From DASUDX01 sp036275365 (GTDB lineage: Bacteria > Pseudomonadota > Gammaproteobacteria > Nevskiales > Nevskiaceae), in contig DASUDX010000004.1 in NCBI GenBank assembly GCA_036275365.1, positions 1-32,485 on the forward strand: a stretch of DNA of 32,485 nt, in the 5' to 3' direction. The translations under genes were made by a program, and so were the position numbers. Positions 1-8,046 of the stretch are shown here, piece after piece. The stretch's first letter is position 1. The number at the start of each line of letters is the position of its first letter. Below the pieces are notes generated by a model, which worked only from the letters and a program-made list of their open reading frames with translations, searched no databases and was not told where the DNA came from.

Positions 1-1203
<1,203 letters not shown>

Positions 1204-1232
1204 GTCAGAACTACCCGGTTGATATAAAGACG

Positions 1233-1259
1233 AAAAACCGCCGGCCAAGTGGCCAGCGG
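1233..1259 (-). terminator. Intrinsic terminator or attenuator between tRNA-Thr and tuf
   Basis: Read on the minus strand, CCGCTGGCC (1259-1251) and GGCCGGCGG (1246-1238) form a 9-bp stem with one G-U pair and an ACTT loop. It is followed at once by TTTTT (1237-1233). This is a textbook Rho-independent terminator, 43 nt upstream of the tuf start codon and 30 bp or more past the tRNA-Thr 3' end. It would end the tRNA transcript and leave tuf to readthrough or its own promoter. A weak candidate downstream promoter is TTGGCC, 16 nt, TATATC, partly inside the hairpin. Termination itself is inferred. Confidence 0.7.
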
Positions 1260-1302
1260 ATCGGTTGCTGCCGGCGGGAGCGGCATGCTCCTCGCCTATT
1301 GA

Positions 1303-1378
1303 TGGTGCCCACAACGCGATTCGAACGCGTGACCTCACCCTTACCAAGGGTGCGCTCTACCACTAGAGCTATGTGGGC
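1303..1378 (-). tRNA. tRNA-Thr (anticodon GGT)
   Basis: The 76-nt minus-strand gene has a GCCCACA/TGTGGGC acceptor stem, an encoded CCA end (1303-1305) and an anticodon arm CACCC-TTGGTAA-GGGTG with anticodon GGT. The T loop has the usual TTCGAAT. It is the last tRNA before tuf, corresponding to thrT in the E. coli tufB operon. Confidence 0.96.
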
Positions 1379-1410
1379 GTTTCTCTACTTCTGCCTCGGG
1401 CCACCCAAGC

Positions 1411-1484
1411 TGGAGCGGGTGATGGGAATCGAACCCACGCTATCAGCTTGGAAGGCTGAAGTTCTACCATTGAACTACACCCGC
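1411..1484 (-). tRNA. tRNA-Gly (anticodon TCC)
   Basis: The 74-nt gene has acceptor stem GCGGGTG/CACCCGC, discriminator T, an encoded CCA, and anticodon arm TCAGC-CTTCCAA-GCTGA with anticodon TCC. The T loop contains TTCGATT. Its position corresponds to glyT of the E. coli tufB operon. Confidence 0.96.
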
Positions 1485-1506
1485 TTTGCACTACTTTCCC
1501 GCCAAA

Positions 1507-1586
1507 CCTCGCGAGTGAGGGGACCGTTCGACTGCCACGCCATCCGGGTTTGGCAGACCGATACTCGACACTCGAACCACACCCGC
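1507..1586 (-). pseudogene. Decayed tRNA-Gly copy
   Basis: On the minus strand from 1586 the sequence follows the functional tRNA-Gly. The first 14 nt plus 11 nt of upstream flank match 21 of 25 positions, and all four differences are transitions. Further along, CTGCCAA falls where the anticodon loop CTTCCAA is in the intact gene, which would read GCC. TGGCGTGG matches TAGCGTGG, and CACTCGC at the 3' end can still pair with GCGGGTG (one G-U). The T arm no longer folds and GAGG replaces TCCA, so a working tRNA is unlikely. It is probably an old tandem duplicate of a tRNA-Gly unit including its leader. The alignment is by eye and needs indels in the middle. Confidence 0.55.
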
Positions 1587-1650
1587 CTTGCACTGCTCAC
1601 CGGCTCGATACGATTCACCGACAACCCTTGACTCCGGCGCCGGTGGCGGC

Positions 1651-1736
<86 letters not shown>

Positions 1737-1782
1737 GCTGCTTGCCGCCCCCGCGGACGCCAGGGGCGTAAACGGGCCGCGT

Positions 1783-1811
1783 ATTCTCAGGATCGAACCC
1801 CTCCCCGTCAA
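1783..1811 (-). promoter_or_regulatory. Sigma70-like promoter of the tRNA-tuf cluster
   Basis: Minus strand: TTGACG (1811-1806, 5 of 6 to consensus), a 17-bp spacer, then GAGAAT (1788-1783, 4 of 6). The next bases are GC-rich (ACGCGGCCCG), as expected for a stringently controlled stable-RNA promoter. It sits about 47 bp upstream of the tRNA-Tyr 5' end and just past the hrpB stop codon. It is the only promoter in the window with a convincing -35 box. Confidence 0.65.
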
Positions 1812-1826
1812 GGTTTTTCGTCGCGC

Positions 1827-4364
1827 TCAGCCCCGTGGCTTGGCCCTGGCAGTGGGCGGTGCACTCAGGGGGTCGTCGGGCCAGGGGTGGCGCGGATAGC
1901 GGCCGCGCAGGTCCTTGCGCACCTCGAAGTAGCCCCGCTGCCAGAAGCTGGCGAGGTCGCTGGTGACCGCCACCGGCTTGCGCCCGGGCGAGAGCAGATG
2001 CAGCACCACCGGCACCCGCCCCTCGCAGACGCTCGGCCCCTGGCGCAGGCCGAACAGCTCCTGCAGCTTCACTTCCAGCACCGGCGCCTGGCCTGGCCGG
2101 TAGTCCAGGGCATAGCGGTTGCCGGTGGGCACCTCGCAATGGGTCGGCGCCAGCCGCCCGAGCCGGCGCTGCTGGTCGCTCTCCAGCTGGCTCTGCAGCG
2201 CGCTGAGCAGATCCACCCGCTCCAGATGGCTGAGCCGGCTGCAGCCGTCCAGCCAGGGCGCCAGCCAGCTCTCGAGGCGCGCCATCAGGTCCTCGTCCGC
2301 CACCGCTGGCCAGCCGGCCTCGGGCTGCCAGTGCGCGAGCGAGGCCACCCGTGCCTGCCAGCTGCGGCTGGCCTCGGTCCAGGGCAGGGCGCTGGGGCCG
2401 CGCCCGCGCAGACCCTTGAGCAGCAGCTCGAGCACCCGGGCCTGGGTCTCCGGCGAGGGTTCGCGCAGGGTCTGCGCCTCCAGCACCAGCGCGCCGATGC
2501 GGTGCTGCCGCTCGGCCAGCACCGCCGCCTGGGCCTCGTCCCAGCGCACCACCTCCTCCACCCGCAGGCGCGCCGCCTGGGTGGCGAGCAGCTGGGCCGG
2601 AGCGAGGGCCACCGCCGCGCGGACCCGCCGCAGCGCCCCCTCCACGGTCCAGTGCGCGATGGCGAGCCAGGGCTCGCGGGCCAGGGGCGCGTGCTCGGGC
2701 AGACGCGCCTCGCCGCCATCGGCACAGCGATAGGCCACCTCGCGCTCGCCGGCCCGCTGGCCACTGCGCAGTCCCTCGCGGCGCTGCGCCAGACGCTCCG
2801 GATAGGCCAGCGCCAGCAGCCGCGGCAGGGCCTCGGCGGGATCTGCCCCCGCGTCCGGGGTGCTCAGCTGCCGGCGGAACTGGCGCACGCTCTCCTGCAC
2901 CCGCCGCAGCAGGCCGGGCTCGCCGCGACCGGCGCGCAGGGCCAGCACCCGGCCGAGCAGATCGGGGTCGGCATCGAGCTCGCTGGTCTCCAGCACCGCC
3001 GCCAGCCAGGCCGCCCACTCCCCCTGGTCACCGGCCTCGAGCAGCATGCGCGCCAGGCGCGGCGGCAGCGGCAGCCGCAGCAGCTCACGGCCGCGCGGCA
3101 GCACCCGCCCGGTGGCCGGATCCAGCGCGCCGAGATCCTGCAGCAGGCCGCGCGCATAGCCCCAGGCGGCAGCCGGCGGCGGATCGAGCAGGGCCGCACC
3201 GGCGGGATCGTGCAGACCCCAGGCGGCCAGTTCGAGGGCGAAGCGGGTCAGGTCCGCCTGCAGGATCTCCGGACTGTCGTGGGCGGCCAGATGGCCGTGC
3301 TGCTCGGCCGACCACAGCCGGTAGGCCGTTCCCGGACCGAGACGGCCGGCGCGGCCGGCGCGCTGCTCGGCACTGGCGCGCGAGACCCGGCGGGTTTCCA
3401 GCCGGTTGGTCCCGGCGCCGAGGTCAAAGCGCGCCACCCGCACCCAGCCGGCGTCCACCACCGTGCTCACGCCCTCCACGGTCAGCGAGGTCTGGGCGAT
3501 GGTGGTGGCGAGAATGATCTTGCGGCGGCCCTCGGCGTCCGGGCGCAGGGCCAGATCCTGGGCCTCGCTGGAGAGCTCGCCGTGCAACGGCCGCACCGCC
3601 AGCGCCGGCAGGCGCGCCGCCAGCCGGCGCTCGGTGGCGCGGATCTCGCGCTGACCGGGCAGGAAGGCCAGCACATCGCCGGCGGTCTCCTGCAGGGCCT
3701 GGCCGATCAGCACGCTCATCGCCTCGTCGAGCGGCAGGTCGCCGCGCGCTGGCCGGTGCTGGATCTCCACCGGAAACAGCCGCCCGCCGGCCTCGATGCG
3801 CGGCGCCGGCGCGCCGCCAGCGCCCAGCAGCGCCGCCACCCGCTCGCCATCCAGGGTGGCCGACATCACCAGCAGACGCAGCTCCGGGCGCAGGCTGGCA
3901 CGCACATCCAGCGCCAGCGCCAGGGCCAGATCGGCGTCGAGACTGCGCTCGTGGAACTCGTCGAAGATCACCAGCCCCACCCCGGGCAGCTCCGGGTCGG
4001 CCTGCAGGCGGCGCGCCAGAATGCCCTCGGTGACCACCTCCAGGCGGGTGTCGGGACCGACCCGGCGATCGAAGCGGATCTGGTAGCCCACGGTCTGGCC
4101 CACGCTTTCGCCGAGCAGGCTGGCCATGCGCGCTGCAGCCGCCCGCGCCGCCACCCGCCGCGGCTCCAGCAGCAGGATGCGCTGACCGGCCAGCCACGGC
4201 GCGGACAGCAGCGCCAGCGGCAGGGTGGTGGTCTTGCCCGAACCCGGCGGGGCACCCAGCACCGCCACCCCGCGCCCGGCCAGCGCCGCCTCCAGCGCCG
4301 GCAGGGCCTCCAGCGCCGGCAGCTCGGGCAGCCGCGCCCGCAGATCGCCGCCCGGCCGGCTCAC
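1827..4364 (-). CDS. hrpB: ATP-dependent helicase HrpB
   Basis: DEAH-type RNA helicase of the HrpB family, 845 aa, close to the usual length of just over 800. Walker A GAPPGSGKT is at residues 37-45, the DEFH box at 135-138 and SAT at 168-170. The helicase C domain with an RAGRAGR-type motif VI follows, then HA2 and the long HrpB-specific C-terminal domain. The start is taken as GTG at 4364, whose GTGA overlaps the TGA of the upstream hydrolase; a longer in-frame extension lies wholly inside that gene and looks like a shadow. It is last of four overlapped genes. The cellular role of HrpB is poorly defined. No terminator is seen between it and the tRNA promoter. Confidence 0.95.
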   Translation of the reverse strand: MSRPGGDLRARLPELPALEALPALEAALAGRGVAVLGAPPGSGKTTTLPLALLSAPWLAGQRILLLEPRRVAARAAAARMASLLGESVGQTVGYQIRFDRRVGPDTRLEVVTEGILARRLQADPELPGVGLVIFDEFHERSLDADLALALALDVRASLRPELRLLVMSATLDGERVAALLGAGGAPAPRIEAGGRLFPVEIQHRPARGDLPLDEAMSVLIGQALQETAGDVLAFLPGQREIRATERRLAARLPALAVRPLHGELSSEAQDLALRPDAEGRRKIILATTIAQTSLTVEGVSTVVDAGWVRVARFDLGAGTNRLETRRVSRASAEQRAGRAGRLGPGTAYRLWSAEQHGHLAAHDSPEILQADLTRFALELAAWGLHDPAGAALLDPPPAAAWGYARGLLQDLGALDPATGRVLPRGRELLRLPLPPRLARMLLEAGDQGEWAAWLAAVLETSELDADPDLLGRVLALRAGRGEPGLLRRVQESVRQFRRQLSTPDAGADPAEALPRLLALAYPERLAQRREGLRSGQRAGEREVAYRCADGGEARLPEHAPLAREPWLAIAHWTVEGALRRVRAAVALAPAQLLATQAARLRVEEVVRWDEAQAAVLAERQHRIGALVLEAQTLREPSPETQARVLELLLKGLRGRGPSALPWTEASRSWQARVASLAHWQPEAGWPAVADEDLMARLESWLAPWLDGCSRLSHLERVDLLSALQSQLESDQQRRLGRLAPTHCEVPTGNRYALDYRPGQAPVLEVKLQELFGLRQGPSVCEGRVPVVLHLLSPGRKPVAVTSDLASFWQRGYFEVRKDLRGRYPRHPWPDDPLSAPPTARAKPRG

Positions 4365-5230
4365 CCGCTGCGCAGGAAGTCGATCACGGCCGCGGCGGTG
4401 GCCGCCGGGGCATCGAAATGCAGCATGTGCCCGGCCTCGATCTCCACCACCTGCGCGGCGGCGAAGCAGGCACGGCGGGCCGCCCGCTGGGCGGCCGGGA
4501 AGCCCTGGTAGAAGGGCGAGCGGCGCGCTTCCACGAACAGCGTCGGCGCCTGCACCTGGCGCCAGATGGTCTCGGCCTCGGCGGCCCGGTACAGCAGCGG
4601 GAAGGGCAGCCGGTGGCGCGGATCGGCGCGCAGGCTGACCCCGCCCCCGGCCAGCGGCCGCGCCCAGCACTGCGCCACGAACAGCGCCTGGCGCTCATCG
4701 AGTTGCGGATGGGTCTTGCGGATGCGTCCGGCGAGGGTGGGGTAGTCCGGGTAGCGCTGCTCGCGCAGCGGCGCCTGCAGGGCATCGAGCCAGCGGCGGT
4801 AGCGCTCGGCGGCCTGGGCGGCCTCGCCGTCGGGCAGGAACAGGCTGTCCAGCACCGCCAGCCGCGACACCCGCGACGGCCGCAGGCCGGCATACAGCGC
4901 CGCCACCTGGCCGCCCATGCTGTGGCCGATCACCGGCAGCGCCGCGCTGTCGCCGAACAGGGCGCGCACCAAGGCCTCCAGATCGGCCACATAGTCGGCG
5001 AACCAGTAGCCATCCTCGGGCCACTGGCTGTGGCCGAAGCCGCGGAAATCCGGCGCCACCACCCGCCAGCCGGCCGCGGCCAGCGGCGTGGCCAGCGGCG
5101 CGAAGGTGGCCGAAACATCGAGAAAGCCATGCAGCAGCAGCAGCGGCGGGGCGCTGTCCTCCCCCCAGATCCGCAGGTGATGGCGCAGGCCGCGGGCGCG
5201 CACCATCAGAGAGCGTTCGCGCACCGTCAT
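4361..5230 (-). CDS. Alpha/beta-fold hydrolase
   Basis: Serine hydrolase of the alpha/beta fold, 289 aa, no signal peptide, presumably cytoplasmic; substrate unknown. The oxyanion strand LLLLHGFLD ends at residue 38, DFRGFGHS is at 61-68, the nucleophile elbow GHSMG at 102-106 (Ser104), and the catalytic His is in EAGHMLHFD (about 268). The ATG at 5230 overlaps the upstream TGA by four bases (ATGA) and its own stop overlaps the hrpB GTG, so the three genes are likely translationally coupled. Related proteins are often annotated as MhpC-like hydrolases, but nothing here specifies an aromatic pathway. Confidence 0.92.
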   Translation of the reverse strand: MTVRERSLMVRARGLRHHLRIWGEDSAPPLLLLHGFLDVSATFAPLATPLAAAGWRVVAPDFRGFGHSQWPEDGYWFADYVADLEALVRALFGDSAALPVIGHSMGGQVAALYAGLRPSRVSRLAVLDSLFLPDGEAAQAAERYRRWLDALQAPLREQRYPDYPTLAGRIRKTHPQLDERQALFVAQCWARPLAGGGVSLRADPRHRLPFPLLYRAAEAETIWRQVQAPTLFVEARRSPFYQGFPAAQRAARRACFAAAQVVEIEAGHMLHFDAPAATAAAVIDFLRSG

Positions 5231-5721
5231 GGGGCGTGATCCAGGCAGCCGCGGGCGTAGCCGGCGCGCGCCGCGGTGCTGATCCAGTAGCGCTGGACGG
5301 CACGGCCATCGGTTTCGATCACCAGCTGCTGGGGGTCGGCGGGGAACAGCCGGTACCAGGCCCCGGGCGCCCCATCCGGGCGCGGCTCCTGCCGGTAGCG
5401 GCCGCCGTAGAGCGCCTCGATCCGTGCCAGGGGGTCGCCCACCCGCAGGCCGGAGCGGGTGGGCAGGGCCGGGTCGAGCACCTCGATGCGCTCGATACGC
5501 CCGTCCACCAGCATCAGGCCCAGGCGGCTGAAGTCCCCGCCCGGGTAGGCGTAATGGCAGGGCGCCGACTCATGGCGCTCGACCCAGTCGAGCTGGCTGG
5601 CGCGGGCCGCCTCGGCCAGATACATGCCCAGCCGCAGCGGACCGAGGCCGCTGGCGGTGGCGGTCCAGGCCGGCAGCGGCGCGCTGCCCAGCGCCGCCTG
5701 CAGCAACAGCGCCGCGAGCAC
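5227..5721 (-). CDS. Small secreted protein of unknown function
   Basis: I do not recognise a named family. The 164-aa product starts with a hydrophobic stretch MLAALLLQAALGSAPLPAW that looks like a Sec signal peptide. The mature part has a SGLGPLRLGM opening seen in assorted small periplasmic proteins, and two cysteines (C55 and C159) that could form a disulfide. The start is GTG at 5721, placed directly after the TGA of the upstream DsbA-fold gene and in the same frame, so no longer N-terminus is possible. The next ATG would remove the signal. Translation probably depends on coupling to the upstream gene. Confidence 0.75.
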   Translation of the reverse strand: MLAALLLQAALGSAPLPAWTATASGLGPLRLGMYLAEAARASQLDWVERHESAPCHYAYPGGDFSRLGLMLVDGRIERIEVLDPALPTRSGLRVGDPLARIEALYGGRYRQEPRPDGAPGAWYRLFPADPQQLVIETDGRAVQRYWISTAARAGYARGCLDHAP

Positions 5722-6312
5722 TCAGAGCCGTCCGGCCAGCACTTCCTCGAGCAGGCCGAGGCGGTCATTGCCCCAGAACAGGCGCTCGCCGACGAACAGG
5801 CTGGGCGCGCCGAAGGCACCGCGGCGGATCGCCTCCTCGGTATTGGTCTTCAGCCGTTCCTTCACCTCAGGCTCCTGGGTGCGCGCCAGCAGGGCGGGGC
5901 CATCGTGTCCGAGCCCGCCGGCCAGGGCCTGCAGCACCTCGTTCTGGGTGATGTCGGCGCCCTCGGCCCAGTAGGCGCGCATCACCGCCAGGGCGAAGGC
6001 GCCGACCGCCGCCTCGGGCAGGGCGCAGGCCATGCGCATGGCGGTGATGCCATTGATCGGGAACTGCTTGGGGAAGCGGAACGGCACCTGGTAGTGGCGC
6101 GACCACAGCTGCAGGTCCTTGAACATGTACTGCGCCTTGGCCGGCACGGTGGCCGGCATCTTGTTGCCGGTGGCCTCGAAGGCCTTGCCGATCAGAAACG
6201 GCTTCCACTGCACCCGCGCGCCGTGGCGGGCGGCCAGGGCCTCGATCTGGGTGGCCGCGAGATAGGTGTAGGGGCTGGCGGGATCCCAGAAGAACTCGAC
6301 GGTGGCACTCAT
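5722..6312 (-). CDS. 2-hydroxychromene-2-carboxylate isomerase / DsbA-fold family protein
   Basis: Thioredoxin-fold protein of the kappa-GST/DsbA/HCCA-isomerase group, 196 aa. The N-terminus MSATVEFFWDPASPYTYLA carries the family's Ser-Pro-Tyr (Ser13) in place of a CXXC redox pair. The C-terminus has GAFGAPSLFV and FWGNDRL, typical of HCCA isomerases that use glutathione. The start is the ATG at 6312; an in-frame ATG 13 codons upstream lies in the leader. Without CXXC it is not a disulfide oxidase. A true naphthalene-pathway role is doubtful, because no other catabolic genes are near. It is first of four co-oriented genes ending with hrpB. Confidence 0.9.
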   Translation of the reverse strand: MSATVEFFWDPASPYTYLAATQIEALAARHGARVQWKPFLIGKAFEATGNKMPATVPAKAQYMFKDLQLWSRHYQVPFRFPKQFPINGITAMRMACALPEAAVGAFALAVMRAYWAEGADITQNEVLQALAGGLGHDGPALLARTQEPEVKERLKTNTEEAIRRGAFGAPSLFVGERLFWGNDRLGLLEEVLAGRL

Positions 6313-6331
6313 GGCGGCTCGCGGTGGGGTC

Positions 6332-6347
6332 GGGAGCCCCCAGTATT
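6332..6347 (-). promoter_or_regulatory. Candidate promoter of the hrpB-cluster (CTCCC type)
   Basis: Minus strand: AATACT (6347-6342), five Gs, then CTCCC (6336-6332), 20 bp before the ATG at 6312. No -35 match is evident. It is kept because the same spacing from a -10-like box to CTCCC recurs upstream of several other first genes in this window. Confidence 0.35.
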
Positions 6348-6412
6348 CCACGCACCCCGTCGCGCCGGGGCTGGTGCGGACCTTGCTTGCCGTGGGGGTG
6401 GCACACCCGGCC

Positions 6413-6428
6413 TACAATGCCGGCTCCC
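6413..6428 (+). promoter_or_regulatory. Candidate promoter of the Anbu gene (CTCCC type)
   Basis: TACAAT (6413-6418, 5 of 6 to the -10 consensus), GCCGG, then CTCCC (6424-6428). The ATG is 43 nt after the -10 box and there is no Shine-Dalgarno sequence. No -35 hexamer lies at 16-18 bp. It diverges from the promoter at 6332-6347. Confidence 0.45.
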
Positions 6429-6461
6429 GCCCGCTGACCTTTCCGCCGCTCCCGCCTCGAC

Positions 6462-7223
6462 ATGACGTACTGCGTAGCCATCCGGGTGGACGACGGCCTG
6501 GTCTTCGCCGCCGACACCCGCACCAGTGCCGGGGTGGACGACGTGCGCACCTACAACAAGCTGCATGTCTTCGAGACCCCGGGCGAGCGGGTGTTCGCCA
6601 TCATGTCGGCCGGCAATCTGGCCACCACCCAGTGGGTGCTCAACGCCATCCGGCGCGACATGGACAACCCGGAGGCCGGGCAGAGCCTGCGGACCATCCG
6701 CCACATGTACGACGCCGCCGATTACGTCGGCCAGCTCTCGGTGCGGGCGCAGAAGGAGGCCAGCGGCGCGGGCCAGTACAGCAGCGTGGACTTCCGCACC
6801 ACCCTGATCCTCGGCGGCCAGATCCTCGGCGAGGAGCCGGCGCTGTACCTGATCTACCCGGAAGGCAATTGCATCTCGGCGAGTCCGGAGACGCCCTATC
6901 TGCAGATCGGCGAGAGCAAGTACGGCAAGCCGATCCTCGATCGCATCATCCGCATGTCGGTCTCGCTGGAGGACGCCGCCCGCTGCGCCCTGGTGAGTCT
7001 GGACTCGACCATGAAGTCCAATCTCACCGTCGGCCCGCCGCTGGATCTGGCGATCCTGCCGCGCGATGCCCTGCGCATCACCCACAAGCTGCGCCTGGAC
7101 CTCGACACGCCCTATTACGCCGAGCTCAAGCGCGCCTGGGGCGAGCAGCTGGAAAAGGTCTTCCGCGAGGCCCTGCCGCGGTTCGACTGGGAAACCCAGG
7201 GCGGCCAGCAGACCATGCTCTGA
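6462..7223 (+). CDS. Anbu, proteasome-type Ntn-hydrolase
   Basis: Anbu (ancestral beta-subunit) family, 253 aa: a proteasome beta-like fold known to form open ring or helical assemblies. After Met removal the N-terminal Thr (T2) is the expected nucleophile. The proteasome-like Asp (D18, in FAADTR) and Lys (K33, in TYNKLH) are both present. The start MTYCVAIRVDD matches the family exactly, supporting the ATG at 6462. In many proteobacteria Anbu sits with transglutaminase-like, alpha-E and ATP-grasp genes. None is in this window: the neighbours are the divergent hrpB cluster and rpe, 40 bp downstream. The substrate is unknown. It may be co-transcribed with rpe. Confidence 0.9.
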   Translation: MTYCVAIRVDDGLVFAADTRTSAGVDDVRTYNKLHVFETPGERVFAIMSAGNLATTQWVLNAIRRDMDNPEAGQSLRTIRHMYDAADYVGQLSVRAQKEASGAGQYSSVDFRTTLILGGQILGEEPALYLIYPEGNCISASPETPYLQIGESKYGKPILDRIIRMSVSLEDAARCALVSLDSTMKSNLTVGPPLDLAILPRDALRITHKLRLDLDTPYYAELKRAWGEQLEKVFREALPRFDWETQGGQQTML

Positions 7224-7263
7224 GGCTGGCATTGCCCGGCCGGAAGCCGGACACTGCGCCCCC

Positions 7264-7935
7264 ATGACGCCCCTGATCGCCCCCTCCATCCTCTCCGCCA
7301 ACTTCGCCCGCCTCGGCGAGGATGTGGAGCGCGTGCTCGCCGCCGGCGCCGACTGGGTGCACTTCGATGTGATGGACAACCATTACGTGCCCAATCTGAC
7401 CATCGGCCCGATGGTCTGCGAGGCCCTGCGCAAGCACGGCATCCGCGCCCCCATCGATGTGCACCTGATGGTGGAACCGGTGGACGAGCTGGCCCAGAGC
7501 TTCGCCCGCGCCGGGGCGAGCCTGATCAGCTTCCACCCGGAAGCCACCCGCCATCTCGACCGCAGCCTGCAGGCGATCAAGGCCAGCGGCTGCCAGGCCG
7601 GCCTGGTGTTCAATCCGGCCACCTCCCTGGAGTGCCTCAGATATGTGCTGGACAAGGTCGACCTGGTGCTGCTGATGAGCGTCAACCCGGGCTTCGGCGG
7701 CCAGAGTTTCCTGCCCTCGGCGCTGCCCAAGCTGCGCGAGGCGCGTGCCCTGATCGCGGCCAGCGGCCGCGACATCCGCCTGGAGATCGACGGCGGAGTG
7801 AAGGTCGACAACATCCGCGATATCGCCGCCGCCGGCGCCGATACCTTCGTCGCCGGCTCGGCCATCTTCGGTGCGCCGGACTACGCCGAGGTGATCCGCC
7901 GGATGCGCGCCGAGATCGCGGCGGCCGGTCGCTGA
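7264..7935 (+). CDS. rpe: Ribulose-phosphate 3-epimerase
   Basis: Interconverts D-ribulose 5-phosphate and D-xylulose 5-phosphate in the pentose phosphate and Calvin cycles; cytoplasmic, 223 aa, normal length. Diagnostic blocks are IAPSILSANFARLGED, HFDVMDNHYVPNLTIGP, DVHLMV, MSVNPGFGGQSF, and DGGVKVDN followed by AGADTFVAGSAIF. These supply the metal-binding His/Asp residues and the phosphate site. The start is the ATG at 7264, with no Shine-Dalgarno sequence close to it. It lies 40 bp after Anbu and 111 bp before trpE. Many gammaproteobacteria have gph between rpe and trpE; it is missing here. Confidence 0.97.
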   Translation: MTPLIAPSILSANFARLGEDVERVLAAGADWVHFDVMDNHYVPNLTIGPMVCEALRKHGIRAPIDVHLMVEPVDELAQSFARAGASLISFHPEATRHLDRSLQAIKASGCQAGLVFNPATSLECLRYVLDKVDLVLLMSVNPGFGGQSFLPSALPKLREARALIAASGRDIRLEIDGGVKVDNIRDIAAAGADTFVAGSAIFGAPDYAEVIRRMRAEIAAAGR

Positions 7936-7943
7936 GGCAGCAC

Positions 7944-8021
7944 ATGAATCCGGGCCATCGACACCGGCGCTGGCGAGGGGCCTGCTGAGACCCGCTCCCT
8001 GCTCCGCGCCACCCGTGGCGC
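7944..8021 (+). promoter_or_regulatory. Possible trp leader: short ORF plus hairpin
   Basis: The rpe-trpE gap holds a 14-codon ORF (7944-7988) encoding MNPGHRHRRWRGAC, with GAGG six bases before the ATG. The peptide has one Trp codon among many Arg/His codons. It is followed by a hairpin GCGCCA-CCCG-TGGCGC (8006-8021), 25 nt before trpE. The earlier CTGGCG could pair with CGCCA of the hairpin, giving an alternative fold. There is no U-tract, and a single Trp codon is weak compared with classical trpL, so control by attenuation is only a suggestion. Confidence 0.25.
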
Positions 8022-8046
8022 CCTCCTCGCCCGATCTGTCCGCGTC

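Noticed and set aside
1204..1347. 48-residue N-terminal extension of EF-Tu
   Set aside because: It would run through the terminator and into tRNA-Thr; EF-Tu homologues start at MAKEKF.
1887..4511. 874-codon open frame on the plus strand across hrpB
   Set aside because: GC-rich coding sequence leaves long antisense frames. The composition is Gln/His/Arg-rich without domains, while the minus frame has all HrpB motifs.
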